Position numbers and translations under genes: made by a program. DNA of 64,000 nt from Clostridia bacterium (GTDB lineage Bacteria > Bacillota > Clostridia > Oscillospirales > Acutalibacteraceae): NCBI GenBank assembly GCA_017439545.1, contig JAFSIW010000031.1, positions 1 through 64,000 of the forward strand, read 5' to 3'. Below, piece by piece: positions 39,776 through 48,788 of the stretch; position 1 is the first letter of the stretch, and the number at the start of each line of letters is the position of its first letter. The notes below the pieces were generated by a model, which worked only from the letters and a program-made list of their open reading frames with translations, was not told the DNA's origin and made no database searches.

Positions 39776-39800
39776 AAATCAAACAGAAGGAGAAATAACT

Positions 39801-40772
39801 ATGGGATTATATGATGAATTTCGTTTCAAACCCGCTCCCTGGCTTCCTCACAGCAATCTTCCATTGGAAGAATTCGAGCGAGTTCGGAATATTAAGCGGG
39901 AGGATATGGAGTACACCAACGAAAACGGCTTTTCGGTAAAAGTGGTGTTAGATCCTACCTTGCATATGGTACAGGACATGTTCTATCGGATTCTGATGTC
40001 CGATCTGAACGATACGCCGCTCACCATTATCTGCCCTAACCAGTGGCCTGCCGCTTATTCTGCCGTTGCCAATATGCTGAATCAGCACAATGTTTCGGCT
40101 CGTAACGTGCACGCTTTTGCAATGGACGAATGGGCGGATGAAGACGGTAACGTAGCTCCTCTGACCTACGGTGCCGGTTTGGGTTATTCCTTTATGAATC
40201 ATTTCTACGGACGCATTCGTGAGGATCTGCGTCCTCCTGTGGATCATTGGCACGTTCACACCAACGAAAACAAGGGCGAAGGTGTTTATTCCGCTATGAT
40301 CGAAGAAATCGGCGGCGGCGGTGCCGACGTAGTTTATACTGCTACCGGTTGGCCGGGTCATACCGCCTTTATTGATCCCCATACCGAAGAATTCAAGGCG
40401 GATTCTTTAGAGGAATTCTGCAAATTGGGCTCTCGTATTGTTACCACCACCCCTTTGACCATTTGCGAAAACTCTATGTTCAGCCCCATGGGCAATTCAG
40501 GTGACGTTTGGGCAGTGCCTTATAAATCGGCTACCATCGGTCCTCGGGATATTGTAAACGCCCGCGAACGGTTTGAACTGCACAACCTGCTTTTGAGCGA
40601 ATCGGGTGTTACCTGGCAGCGGATGATCTCTCGTTTGGAACTGTACGGACCCATCTCTATGGAGGTGCCGGCTTCTATTATTCGGCTGGGTAAGGGTACT
40701 TGCTACGTGTCTGAAGCCATTGCCAAACCTTTTGCCAGTTGGCATTGCGGCATTGAAGATAAAGATATCTAA
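39801..40772 (+). CDS. Glucosamine-6-phosphate deaminase/isomerase-like protein
   Basis: 323 residues from the ATG at 39801 with AAGGAG upstream; the longer frame from 39723 would run through the promoter. The NagB/RpiA-type fold is suggested by HAFAMDEWADEDG (catalytic Asp region) and TATGWPGHTAFIDP (the family's G-x-DGHIAF loop, here altered). It is longer than standard NagB (about 240-260), so the true substrate may be another aminosugar phosphate. It is transcribed alone, between a palindromic operator and a terminator. Confidence 0.75.
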   Translation: MGLYDEFRFKPAPWLPHSNLPLEEFERVRNIKREDMEYTNENGFSVKVVLDPTLHMVQDMFYRILMSDLNDTPLTIICPNQWPAAYSAVANMLNQHNVSARNVHAFAMDEWADEDGNVAPLTYGAGLGYSFMNHFYGRIREDLRPPVDHWHVHTNENKGEGVYSAMIEEIGGGGADVVYTATGWPGHTAFIDPHTEEFKADSLEEFCKLGSRIVTTTPLTICENSMFSPMGNSGDVWAVPYKSATIGPRDIVNARERFELHNLLLSESGVTWQRMISRLELYGPISMEVPASIIRLGKGTCYVSEAIAKPFASWHCGIEDKDI

Positions 40773-40786
40773 TTTTTGGTATAATG

Positions 40787-40812
40787 AAAGCCCTCGAACA
40801 ATCGAGGGCTTT
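40787..40812. terminator. Bidirectional terminator between NagB-like gene and esterase
   Basis: A perfect 11-bp stem AAAGCCCTCGA/TCGAGGGCTTT with a 4-base loop lies between two convergent genes and has A and T runs suited to both directions. Confidence 0.88.
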
Positions 40813-40816
40813 TCAT

Positions 40817-41656
40817 TTACTGATTTTCACATTGCAGAATAAACTGAGCGGCTTCATCTAACACATAGGCCAAATCGGGAATACTCGCACTCTCGCCTTG
40901 TGCGGGCATACAGCAATGGTCGCCGCCTTTGCACAGGGTGAATCGGCAGGGGACACCTACATGTGTAAGAGCCTTGTAAAGAATATCCGAATGAATGGTT
41001 GTAACAAGATCGTCTTTATCACCTGCGGCTAAATAAGTGGGCGGCAGATTCGGTCGCACCATATAAAAAGGACTGAATCTGTCGTATTCCGCACGTGTTT
41101 CTTCCGCGAATATTGGCTTAATGTCAATGGGAGTATACAATTCACGGTTATCAAAAGGTAAAATGGTGGGTGCGGAAATGGCTGCAACCCCTTTTACGGT
41201 AAAGGGATCGGTGTAGATTCGCTTTTGGCCGTTGATCCCGCAAGGATCATCGTAGGCTGCCATCAGTGATAGGTGAGCACCGGCCGAATGTCCCATAGTA
41301 TAGATTCGGTGGGGATCGATTTTTAACACTTCGCTGTAATGGGAAAGGTATCCCATTGCGTCAAAGATATCGGTGACGATCTCTCGCATACTTACCCCAT
41401 CTGCTTGTTGACCGCGATAAGAAACCGTTGCAACCGCAAAGCCTTTGGCGCGCAACGCTTCGGCAGTGGGTTTTGCCATATTATACATACTGATAGACGT
41501 GTTTCGTTGCCATCCACCGCCGGGAATCAGCAAGAGAACGGGTGCGTTCTTCCAAACAACTTCGGTAGGTGGGAAGAAAAACATATCGTTGATGCTTTCA
41601 CCAATCTGTTTATAAATCAATTGTTGTTCTTGGTTGTTGACAGGAACGGTATTCAT
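40817..41656 (-). CDS. Alpha/beta hydrolase (BD-FAE-like esterase)
   Basis: 279 residues from the ATG at 41656, with GAGGGC upstream; the longer frame from 41737 would overlap the promoter. The oxyanion-hole motif IPGGGWQ and nucleophile elbow GHSAGAH are clear, and GGDHCC near the end carries the catalytic histidine. No signal peptide. The family removes acetyl or feruloyl groups from sugars; the substrate here is unknown. It lies alone, near carbohydrate genes. Confidence 0.87.
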   Translation of the reverse strand: MNTVPVNNQEQQLIYKQIGESINDMFFFPPTEVVWKNAPVLLLIPGGGWQRNTSISMYNMAKPTAEALRAKGFAVATVSYRGQQADGVSMREIVTDIFDAMGYLSHYSEVLKIDPHRIYTMGHSAGAHLSLMAAYDDPCGINGQKRIYTDPFTVKGVAAISAPTILPFDNRELYTPIDIKPIFAEETRAEYDRFSPFYMVRPNLPPTYLAAGDKDDLVTTIHSDILYKALTHVGVPCRFTLCKGGDHCCMPAQGESASIPDLAYVLDEAAQFILQCENQ

Positions 41657-41695
41657 AATATAGCCCTCATTTCCGTATGGTTTGATTCTTTGTAT

Positions 41696-41724
41696 ATTAT
41701 AAAGGGAGTCGGATGTTCCGTCAA
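41696..41724 (-). promoter_or_regulatory. Sigma-A promoter of the esterase gene
   Basis: On the minus strand TTGACG (41719-41724), 17-bp spacer, perfect TATAAT (41696-41701). Confidence 0.8.
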
Positions 41725-41732
41725 GGACAACT

Positions 41733-41761
41733 TGCATATTTTTCTTGTCCGTTCATACACA
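41733..41761 (+). promoter_or_regulatory. Candidate sigma-E (mother-cell sporulation) promoter of bofA
   Basis: TGCATATT (41733-41740), 13-bp spacer, CATACACA (41754-41761) resembles the Bacillus sigma-E consensus (GKMATATT, 13-15 bp, CATACANT) with about one mismatch per box. bofA is sigma-E-dependent in B. subtilis. The implied leader is very short (about 12 bases), which weakens the case. Confidence 0.45.
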
Positions 41762-41779
41762 TAATGAAGAGGTGATAAA

Positions 41780-42046
41780 ATGGATACAATGAAAATTGTG
41801 CTTCTGATTATGGTCGGGATTGGGTGCCTGTGGTTGTTTGTGCAGTTGATTCGTACAAAGCAAGTCAAAACGGTATTAACAACGTCGGTGGTTTCTGGTG
41901 TGCTTGCTTTGGCACTTGTTTGTGTGATGGGCCGATTTGGATCGGAAACGTTGCACGTTAACCCGTATACCTTGGGTACGGCGGCGGTTCTTGGGATTCC
42001 CGGAGTGATTCTAATGGTTGCCGTTAAAATGATTTGGGCATTATAA
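41780..42046 (+). CDS. bofA: Pro-sigma-K processing inhibitor BofA family protein
   Basis: 88 residues with two hydrophobic segments (about 5-20 and 28-48) and the family C-terminal pattern VNPYTLGTAAVLGIPGVIL. In Bacillus BofA sits in the membranes around the forespore and holds back SpoIVFB cleavage of pro-sigma-K. Its presence is the clearest sign that the organism sporulates. AGAGGTGA precedes the ATG. Confidence 0.87.
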   Translation: MDTMKIVLLIMVGIGCLWLFVQLIRTKQVKTVLTTSVVSGVLALALVCVMGRFGSETLHVNPYTLGTAAVLGIPGVILMVAVKMIWAL

Positions 42047-42059
42047 TTTTGAAAATCTA

Positions 42060-42088
42060 TTGAAAAAATATGTTGAGTTTAGTATACT
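42060..42088 (+). promoter_or_regulatory. Sigma-A promoter of murD
   Basis: TTGAAA (42060-42065), 17-bp spacer, TATACT (42083-42088), about 36 bp before murD. Confidence 0.75.
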
Positions 42089-42124
42089 GTGTAAGTACAA
42101 GTATTTCCGAAAGGATCTGACAGG

Positions 42125-43516
42125 ATGAAAACCGATATTCAGGAATATTATCAATCGTTTCAAGGAAAACGAGTGGTGTTTTGTGGGATTGGTGTAAGCC
42201 ATCAACCGCTGATAGAAAAAATTGCATTGAGCGGAGCTTTGGTTACTGCCTGCGACAAGCGTTCGCGGGAGCAACTGGGCGATTTGGCAGAACGGTATGA
42301 AGCCATGGGCGTTACCCTTGTTTTGGGAGATGGATATATGGATCATTTGCAAGGCGATCTGATTTTCCGCACGCCCGGCATTCATTACAACCACCCTGCC
42401 TTGGTTAAAGCAAGAGAACAGGGTATTCCCGTCACTTCAGAAATGGAAGAGTTTTTCAAACTTTGCCCTGCCACTATTTTTGCCATTACCGGCTCTGATG
42501 GAAAAACTACCTCAACCGCCGCTACGGCAGAACTGTTGAAAACTACAGGCAAAAAAGTGTTCTTGGGTGGCAATATCGGCACGCCGTTACTTCCTGTGGT
42601 GGACGAAATGACTGCTGACGACTACGCTGTGGTGGAATTGTCATCCTTTCAGTTAATGTCTATGACCAGAGGTCCCAAGGTCGCTGTGGTAACCAACGTG
42701 ACCCCCAATCATTTGGACGTACACAAGGATATGCAAGAGTACATGGATGCGAAAAAGAACGTGTTTTTGCATCAAGAACAAGATAGCAAAACCGTGTTGA
42801 ATCTTGAAAATGACGTGACCCGCGCTTTCGGTGATGAGGTTGTAGGTGAATGTGCCTATTTCAGCCATTTGCGGGCGGTTGAAAACGGATGTTATCTTCG
42901 GGATAACACCGATATTGTTCTGGTACAAAACGGGCAAGAAACAGTAATTATGCGTGCAGACGAGATTCGATTACCCGGTGCCCATAACGTACAAAACTAT
43001 ATGGGAGCGTTTGCTGCCGTGGCAGGTTACGTTACACCGGAAAACATGAAAAAGGTTGCCGTTGAATTCGGCGGTGTGGAGCATCGCATTGAGTTTGTTC
43101 GTGAGTTAAAGGGCGTGCGGTATTATAATGACTCTATCGCTACCAGCCCAACCCGTGCGATTGCAGGGCTTAATTCGTTTGAACAAAAACAAATCATCAT
43201 AGCCGGTGGTTACGACAAGCATATTCCTTTTGAACCCTTTGCCGAGCGAGCTGTTGAAAAAATTAAATTATTGATTTTAACAGGGGATACTGCCGAAGCC
43301 ATTGAGACTTGCGTAAAACAGCAAGAAGCCTATGATCCTGCCAAAATTACCATTCTTCGGGCAGAATCGATGGAACAGGCAGTCCAACTTGCTTATCAAT
43401 CTGCGGTGGCAGGGGATATTGTTTCACTCAGTCCCGCTTGCGCCAGTTTTGACCGTTATCCCAACTTTGCGGTGCGTGGCCGTCATTATAAAGAATTGGT
43501 AAACGCTTTAAAGTGA
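42125..43516 (+). CDS. murD: UDP-N-acetylmuramoyl-L-alanine--D-glutamate ligase
   Basis: 463 residues. The N-terminal UDP-binding Rossmann domain (1-100), ATP loop ITGSDGKTTST near 120, metal-site region NVTPNHLDVH and C-terminal SPACASFDRYPNFAVRGRHY identify MurD. It adds D-glutamate to UDP-MurNAc-L-Ala in the cytoplasm. It stands apart from a mur/fts cluster, as a single-gene unit. Confidence 0.96.
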   Translation: MKTDIQEYYQSFQGKRVVFCGIGVSHQPLIEKIALSGALVTACDKRSREQLGDLAERYEAMGVTLVLGDGYMDHLQGDLIFRTPGIHYNHPALVKAREQGIPVTSEMEEFFKLCPATIFAITGSDGKTTSTAATAELLKTTGKKVFLGGNIGTPLLPVVDEMTADDYAVVELSSFQLMSMTRGPKVAVVTNVTPNHLDVHKDMQEYMDAKKNVFLHQEQDSKTVLNLENDVTRAFGDEVVGECAYFSHLRAVENGCYLRDNTDIVLVQNGQETVIMRADEIRLPGAHNVQNYMGAFAAVAGYVTPENMKKVAVEFGGVEHRIEFVRELKGVRYYNDSIATSPTRAIAGLNSFEQKQIIIAGGYDKHIPFEPFAERAVEKIKLLILTGDTAEAIETCVKQQEAYDPAKITILRAESMEQAVQLAYQSAVAGDIVSLSPACASFDRYPNFAVRGRHYKELVNALK

Positions 43517-43539
43517 TAAAATTTTTTTCAAAAAAACAC

Positions 43540-43568
43540 TTGACAAATGATGAGAATGGGTATATAAT
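43540..43568 (+). promoter_or_regulatory. Sigma-A promoter of the Ile T-box transcript
   Basis: Perfect TTGACA (43540-43545), 17-bp spacer, perfect TATAAT (43563-43568). This is the strongest promoter in the window, so output is set by the T-box behind it. Confidence 0.9.
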
Positions 43569-43574
43569 CCGTTT

Positions 43575-43848
43575 GTAATTGAATAAAAGGCTGTGACGAA
43601 GACGGTCGGATGTCGATTGTTTCAGAGAGTTGACGGTTGGTGCGAGTCAACAACGATCCCTTCCAAGACCCATCACTTCTGAGCTGAAGGTCTGAACGAT
43701 TTAGTAGGACTTTCCGTGAATGCTACGTGAGTGCATAGAGCTTGTTAGAGCTTGAAGAGTGGTAACCATATGGTTGCAATTTGAGTGGTACCGCGAGTGT
43801 AGTTTTTACACCCGTCTCAAAGGAAACTTTGAGACGGGTTTTTATTTT
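43575..43848 (+). ncRNA. T-box leader reading Ile (specifier ATC)
   Basis: Stem I starts with GACGAAG and contains AGAGAG; the antiterminator motif GTGGTACCGCG is at 43785-43795, and a terminator stem of 12 bp with T-run is at 43811-43848. Applying the spacing of the pheST T-box (codon, 1 base, 4-bp helix, 1 base, GAGC) gives ATC at 43672-43674, then A, then CTTC (43676-43679), which pairs with GAAG (43598-43601). GGTC/GACC closes the loop above. UGGU in the T-box fits a tRNA with discriminator A. It accounts for the gene-free stretch between murD and the ligase. Confidence 0.85.
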
Positions 43849-43866
43849 TTCTTAGGAGGAATTAGT

Positions 43867-46131
43867 ATGCAAACCGTATCCGACAACAAATTATTGGAAA
43901 TTGCCGTCCGTATTAAGGAGATGCGGGAAATTTACGGTTATACCGTAGATGAAATGGCGTCCAAAACCGAAGTGACTGTGGATCAATACTTGATTTATGA
44001 AGAAGGTAAAGATGACCTGCCCTTCAGCTTTATTCACAAATGTGCTTTGGCGTTTGATATGGAGATTACTGATTTGCTCAAAGGGCACAGTGCCCATCTT
44101 TCATCCTATACGGTTACCCGTAAGGGAAAGGGTCAGCAAACGGTAGATGAGGACGGAATTCAAATTCAAAACCTTGCTCCTCGTTTCCGCTCAAAAATCG
44201 CTGAGCCTTACTGGGTAAAATACGAATATTCTGCTGATCAACAAAATCGTCCTATCCATACTACCACCCACAGCGGTCAGGAATTTGACTTGGTAATCAG
44301 CGGTAGTCTGAAGGTACAGGTTGGTAATAACACCGAGATTCTTCACGAAGGAGACAGCATCTATTACGATAGCGGTACTCCCCACGGTATGATCGCGGTG
44401 GACGGACAAGATTGCTTGTTTTTAGCAGTTGTTTTACCGGGCGACAATGCCGAAGAAAAGCAGGTTCGTGAAAGCATTGTTACCGCAAGAACCATGGAAA
44501 ACCTGGTTTCTGATCAATTCGTTAAAACCGAAGAAGACGAAAACGGCGTGCTTAAAAAGATTGATTTTACCAATGAAGATCAATTTAATTTCGCTTTTGA
44601 CATTGTTGACGGCATTGCTGACGCGCACCCCGATAAATTGGCAATGTTACACATCGACAAAAATCTTACTGAACGTCGTTTCACCTTTAAAGATATGAAA
44701 CGGGCTTCTGCTCAATCGGCTAACTATTTTAAATCTTTGGGCATCAAAAAAGGTGACCGCGTTATGTTGGTGCTGAAACGGCACTATCAGTTCTGGTTTG
44801 CTATCCTTGGTCTGCATAAACTGGGCGCCATCGCAATTCCCGCAACCTGCCTTTTGCAAGAGCATGACTTTGAATACCGTTACAATACGGCAGGTGTTTC
44901 GGCCATTGTTTGTACTGCCGACGGCGACGTAGCGCATCAGGCAGAGCTTGCCATTGAAAAATGTCCCCAAGTGACGACCAAGGTGTTGGTTGGCGGCAAA
45001 CGGGACGGCTGGCACGATTTTGATGCCGAATATGAACTGTTTACCGGCAAGTTTGAACGCACCGACGATACTCCTTGCGGCGATGATCCCATGATCATGT
45101 TCTTCTCTTCGGGTACTACTGGTTATCCTAAAATTGCAACCCACAGTTACAAATATCCTTTGGGTCACTACATCACTGCCAAATATTGGCACAGCGTTGA
45201 TCCCAATGGCTTGCATTTCACCATTTCCGATACCGGCTGGGGCAAAGCTTTGTGGGGTAAACTGTATGGTCAATGGCTGTGCGAAGGCGGCGTGTTCACT
45301 TATGACTTTGACCGCTTTGATGCGGCAGAGGTGTTGCCTATGTTTGCCAAACATAATATCACCACCTTCTGCGCACCGCCTACCATGTTGCGGATGCTCA
45401 TCAAGCAAGACATCTCTAAATACGATCTGTCTTCCATCAAGCATATGACTACCGCTGGGGAAGCATTGAATCCCGAAGTATATTATCAGTTTGAAAAAGC
45501 CACCGGTCTTAAAATCATGGAAGGCTTCGGTCAAACCGAAACCACCTTATCGGTTGCCAACCTGATGGGCTCCGGTCACAAGATTGGCTCTATGGGTAAG
45601 CCCACTCCTTTGTATGATATTGAACTTCATACCTTGGATGGCAAGGTTGCCGAAGTGGGTGAAGTAGGGGAGATCGTGATCAAAACCTCCAACAAAGTGC
45701 CTTGCGGTCTGTTCCTCGGCTATTACGGTGACGAACAAAAGACCAAAGAAGTATGGCATGACGGATATTATCATACCGGCGATACCGCTTGGATGGACGA
45801 AGATGGCTTCCTTTGGTATGTTGGTCGTACCGACGACGTAATCAAATCTTCCGGTTATCGCATCGGACCCTTCGAAATCGAAAGTGTGATCATGGAACTG
45901 CCTTACGTTTTGGAATGCGGTGTTTCTGCCGCTCCCGATGAAGTGCGCGGTCAAGTGGTTAAAGCCAGCATTGTTCTGACGCAAGGAACCGAGCCCACCG
46001 AAGAACTGAAAAAGGAAATTCAGAATTATGTAAAACAACGTACAGCACCTTATAAATACCCCCGAATCGTTGTGTTCAAAGATGAGTTGCCCAAGACCAT
46101 CAGTGGTAAAATCATCCGTAACAAACTGTAA
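43867..46131 (+). CDS. HTH-cupin-acyl-CoA synthetase fusion 1 (Ile T-box)
   Basis: 754 residues from the ATG at 43867 (AGGAGG 7 bases upstream; the frame extends back into the T-box). Three domains: an XRE-type helix-turn-helix (about 8-72), a cupin (about 115-190, with GDSIYYDSGTPHGM), and an AMP-forming acyl-CoA synthetase (about 225-754) with SSGTTG at 414-419, GFGQTE near 553 and the catalytic C-terminal lysine K748. XRE-cupin proteins are normally repressors that sense a ligand; here the sensor is fused to the enzyme. The likely substrate is 2-methylbutyrate, inferred from the Ile T-box and the neighbours. Confidence 0.9.
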   Translation: MQTVSDNKLLEIAVRIKEMREIYGYTVDEMASKTEVTVDQYLIYEEGKDDLPFSFIHKCALAFDMEITDLLKGHSAHLSSYTVTRKGKGQQTVDEDGIQIQNLAPRFRSKIAEPYWVKYEYSADQQNRPIHTTTHSGQEFDLVISGSLKVQVGNNTEILHEGDSIYYDSGTPHGMIAVDGQDCLFLAVVLPGDNAEEKQVRESIVTARTMENLVSDQFVKTEEDENGVLKKIDFTNEDQFNFAFDIVDGIADAHPDKLAMLHIDKNLTERRFTFKDMKRASAQSANYFKSLGIKKGDRVMLVLKRHYQFWFAILGLHKLGAIAIPATCLLQEHDFEYRYNTAGVSAIVCTADGDVAHQAELAIEKCPQVTTKVLVGGKRDGWHDFDAEYELFTGKFERTDDTPCGDDPMIMFFSSGTTGYPKIATHSYKYPLGHYITAKYWHSVDPNGLHFTISDTGWGKALWGKLYGQWLCEGGVFTYDFDRFDAAEVLPMFAKHNITTFCAPPTMLRMLIKQDISKYDLSSIKHMTTAGEALNPEVYYQFEKATGLKIMEGFGQTETTLSVANLMGSGHKIGSMGKPTPLYDIELHTLDGKVAEVGEVGEIVIKTSNKVPCGLFLGYYGDEQKTKEVWHDGYYHTGDTAWMDEDGFLWYVGRTDDVIKSSGYRIGPFEIESVIMELPYVLECGVSAAPDEVRGQVVKASIVLTQGTEPTEELKKEIQNYVKQRTAPYKYPRIVVFKDELPKTISGKIIRNKL

Positions 46132-46151
46132 AATTTGTTGGGGATAAAATC

Positions 46152-46180
46152 TTGACAATCTGACATAGGTGTGATATAAT
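46152..46180 (+). promoter_or_regulatory. Sigma-A promoter of the Val T-box transcript
   Basis: Perfect TTGACA (46152-46157), 17-bp spacer, perfect TATAAT (46175-46180), 20 bp after the stop of ligase 1. Confidence 0.9.
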
Positions 46181-46186
46181 CAGCCT

Positions 46187-46460
46187 GTATAAAGGCGATG
46201 ACGAAGAGTATTGCCCGTATCACCTTTCAGAGAAATGGCGGTTGGTGCAAGCCATAAGGCAGAGCGGGTGAATTGTAGCTTCTGAGCCGAGAGGAAGAAA
46301 ACGTCTTTCGTGAGTAGACCCTCTCCGTGATTGCTGCGTTAATGCATAGGGCTTGTTTGAGCCCAAGAGGTGGCGGTTTTTCCGCAATTTGAGTGGTACC
46401 GCGGGCGTACGATTGCTATGCTCGTCTCAAGGATGATCATATCTTTGGGGCGAGCTTTTT
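46187..46460 (+). ncRNA. T-box leader reading Val (specifier GTA)
   Basis: The layout is the same as the preceding Ile T-box: GACGAAG start, GAGTGGTACCGCGG around 46391-46404, and a terminator stem 46420-46455 followed by T's. With the same ruler the specifier is GTA at 46275-46277, then G, then CTTC (46279-46282) pairing with GAAG (46203-46206), then T and GAGC. The loop above closes with ATT/AAT. The sequence is clearly related to the Ile T-box, so the two are duplicates whose codon has changed. It fills the gap between the two ligase genes. Confidence 0.82.
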
Positions 46461-46487
46461 ATATGCCCCCAAACAGGAGGTTTATTT

Positions 46488-48773
46488 ATGAATTCTATGA
46501 CAGGCTTGGACATTAAGATTAGGGAAATGGCGGCCCGTATTCGGGAATTGCGCGAAATCGAAGGCTTAACCGTTGCCGAAATGGCGCAAAAAACCGACGT
46601 TTCGGAACAGGAGTATCTGCAATGCGAGCAAGGACTTAAGGATTTGAACTTTGCGTTCATTTACCGTTGCGCCCTGGCTTTTAACGTTGACGTTACCGAT
46701 ATTATCGGCGGTGTCAGCCCCACGCTTCGTTCTTACACCGTAACCAGAAGCGGTATGGGTCAAAAGATTGAACAGGCACACGGTCTTACCTATTTTAACT
46801 TGGCTGCTCCTTTTATGAACCGTATTGCCGACCCTCTGTATGTTAAATGCGCTTATAGCGAAGAAGCGGAACGCAGTGATATTGCTCTCACTACCCACGA
46901 AGGTCAAGAATGCGACATTGTGTTGGAAGGTCACATTAAAGTACAAGTCGGGGAACATAGCGAGATCTTGGGACCCGGTGACAGTATTTATTATGATAGT
47001 GATACTCCGCATGGGATGATTGCCGTCAACGGCAAGGATGCGGTGTTTTATGCAATTGTATTGAAACCTGAAATTGACGACAGCCGCACCAATGCACAAC
47101 AGCCTTTAGCATCGGCAATTCGTAAGGCGGATGAACGTCTTGACCGCGTATACCGTCAATATACCACCGTTACCAAAAATGAAAACGGTACTCCCACCAA
47201 GATTGAATTCAAGAATATCGAGAAATTTAACTTTGCTTATGACGTGGTAGACGCTATTGCCGACAACAAGCCGGACAAGCTGGCTATGCTTCATATTGCC
47301 AAAGATAAGACCGAACGTCGTTTTACTTTTACCGACATGAAACACGAGTCGGCTCGTTGTGCCAACTACTTCAAGTCTCTTGGCATTAAAAAGGGCGACC
47401 GTGTGTTGTTGGTATTAAAACGACACTATCAATTCTGGTTTGCTATTCTTGGTTTGCATAAGTTGGGTGCGATCGCTGTGCTTGCCCCCAACCAATTGCA
47501 AGAACACGACTTTGAATATCGTTTCAATGCTGCCGAAATCAATACTGTTATTTGTACTGCTGACGGCGATACTGCTCACCAAGTGGATTTGGCTTGTCAA
47601 AACAGCCCCTCGGTTGTGAACAAATTGATTGTAAACGGCACTCGTGACGGTTGGCGGAATTTTGATGAAGATTATAAACTGTTCAGTGACGTATATGACC
47701 GCACCGACGATACCCCTTGCGGTGACGACCTGATGTTGATGTTCTTCACTTCGGGTACTACCGGCTATCCCAAAATCGCCGCTCATAACTTCAAATATCC
47801 TTTGGGGCACTTCCATACCGCTAAATATTGGCATTGTGTGGACCCCGAAGGCTTGCACTTCACTATTTCCGATACCGGTTGGGCAAAATCCATGTGGGGT
47901 AAACTGTACGGTCAATGGCTGTGCGAAGCGGCTACCTTTGTTTATGACTTTGACCGCTTTAACGCCGCCGATATTTTGCCGATGTTTGCCAAATACGGCA
48001 TTACCACCTTCTGCGCACCACCCACCATGCTTCGCATGATGATCAAAGAAGATATTTCCAAGTACGATTTGTCTTCGGTCAAGCATATGACTACTGCGGG
48101 CGAAGCCCTCAATCCCGAAGTGTTCCGTCAGTTTGAAAAAGCCACAGGTCTGAAGATTATGGAAGGCTTTGGTCAAACCGAAACTACCCAAATCATCGGT
48201 AATCTGGCGGGCGACAGTTATAAAATTGGTTCTATGGGTAAGCCTGCTCCCATTTATGACGTTTCCCTTGTGGATGCTGACGGCAATCCCGTTGGCGTGG
48301 GTGAAAACGGTGAAATCGTTGTAAACGTGCAAAACGGCGCACCTTGCGGTCTGTTTACCGGATATTATCGCGATGAAGAAAAGACCAAAGAAGTGTGGCA
48401 TGATGGTTTCTATCATACCGGCGACGTCGCTTGGAAAGATGAAGACGGTTTCTATTGGTACGTCAGCCGTGTGGATGACGTAATTAAGTCATCCGGCTAC
48501 CGCATCGGACCTTTCGAAATTGAAAGTGTTATCATGGAACTGCCTTATGTTTTGGAGTGCGGTGTTTCCGCCGCTCCCGATGAAGTGCGCGGTCAGGTGG
48601 TAAAAGCCAGCATTGTGCTGACCAAAGGCACCGAACCTTCCGATGACTTGATCAAGGAAATTCAAAATTACGTAAAATCCCGTACCGCGCCTTATAAATA
48701 TCCCCGCATTGTGGTGTTTAAGGACGAACTGCCCAAAACGGTCAGCGGTAAAATTATGCGTAATAAACTGTAA
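46488..48773 (+). CDS. HTH-cupin-acyl-CoA synthetase fusion 2 (Val T-box)
   Basis: 761 residues, collinear with fusion 1: XRE-type HTH (about 12-78), cupin (about 120-195, GDSIYYDSDTPHGM) and AMP-forming synthetase with TSGTTG and K755 near the C-terminus. Long stretches of the C-terminal half are almost identical to fusion 1; differences concentrate in the HTH/cupin part and around the putative acyl pocket. AGGAGG is 7 bases before the ATG. Under a Val T-box the expected substrate is isobutyrate (inference). The oxidoreductase genes follow without a terminator. Confidence 0.9.
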   Translation: MNSMTGLDIKIREMAARIRELREIEGLTVAEMAQKTDVSEQEYLQCEQGLKDLNFAFIYRCALAFNVDVTDIIGGVSPTLRSYTVTRSGMGQKIEQAHGLTYFNLAAPFMNRIADPLYVKCAYSEEAERSDIALTTHEGQECDIVLEGHIKVQVGEHSEILGPGDSIYYDSDTPHGMIAVNGKDAVFYAIVLKPEIDDSRTNAQQPLASAIRKADERLDRVYRQYTTVTKNENGTPTKIEFKNIEKFNFAYDVVDAIADNKPDKLAMLHIAKDKTERRFTFTDMKHESARCANYFKSLGIKKGDRVLLVLKRHYQFWFAILGLHKLGAIAVLAPNQLQEHDFEYRFNAAEINTVICTADGDTAHQVDLACQNSPSVVNKLIVNGTRDGWRNFDEDYKLFSDVYDRTDDTPCGDDLMLMFFTSGTTGYPKIAAHNFKYPLGHFHTAKYWHCVDPEGLHFTISDTGWAKSMWGKLYGQWLCEAATFVYDFDRFNAADILPMFAKYGITTFCAPPTMLRMMIKEDISKYDLSSVKHMTTAGEALNPEVFRQFEKATGLKIMEGFGQTETTQIIGNLAGDSYKIGSMGKPAPIYDVSLVDADGNPVGVGENGEIVVNVQNGAPCGLFTGYYRDEEKTKEVWHDGFYHTGDVAWKDEDGFYWYVSRVDDVIKSSGYRIGPFEIESVIMELPYVLECGVSAAPDEVRGQVVKASIVLTKGTEPSDDLIKEIQNYVKSRTAPYKYPRIVVFKDELPKTVSGKIMRNKL

Positions 48774-48788
48774 AAGTAGGGAAGTACC

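Noticed and set aside
43672..43684. Reading TTC directly before TGAGC as the specifier (Phe) in the two ligase T-boxes
   Set aside because: CTTC pairs exactly with GAAG on the 5' side of stem I, so it is helix and not loop. The pheST leader shows that the codon lies one base before this helix.
44647..48416. Long antisense frames (44647-45534, 47415-48416) in both HTH-cupin ligases
   Set aside because: They occur at matching positions because the two ligases are paralogues; nothing supports translation.
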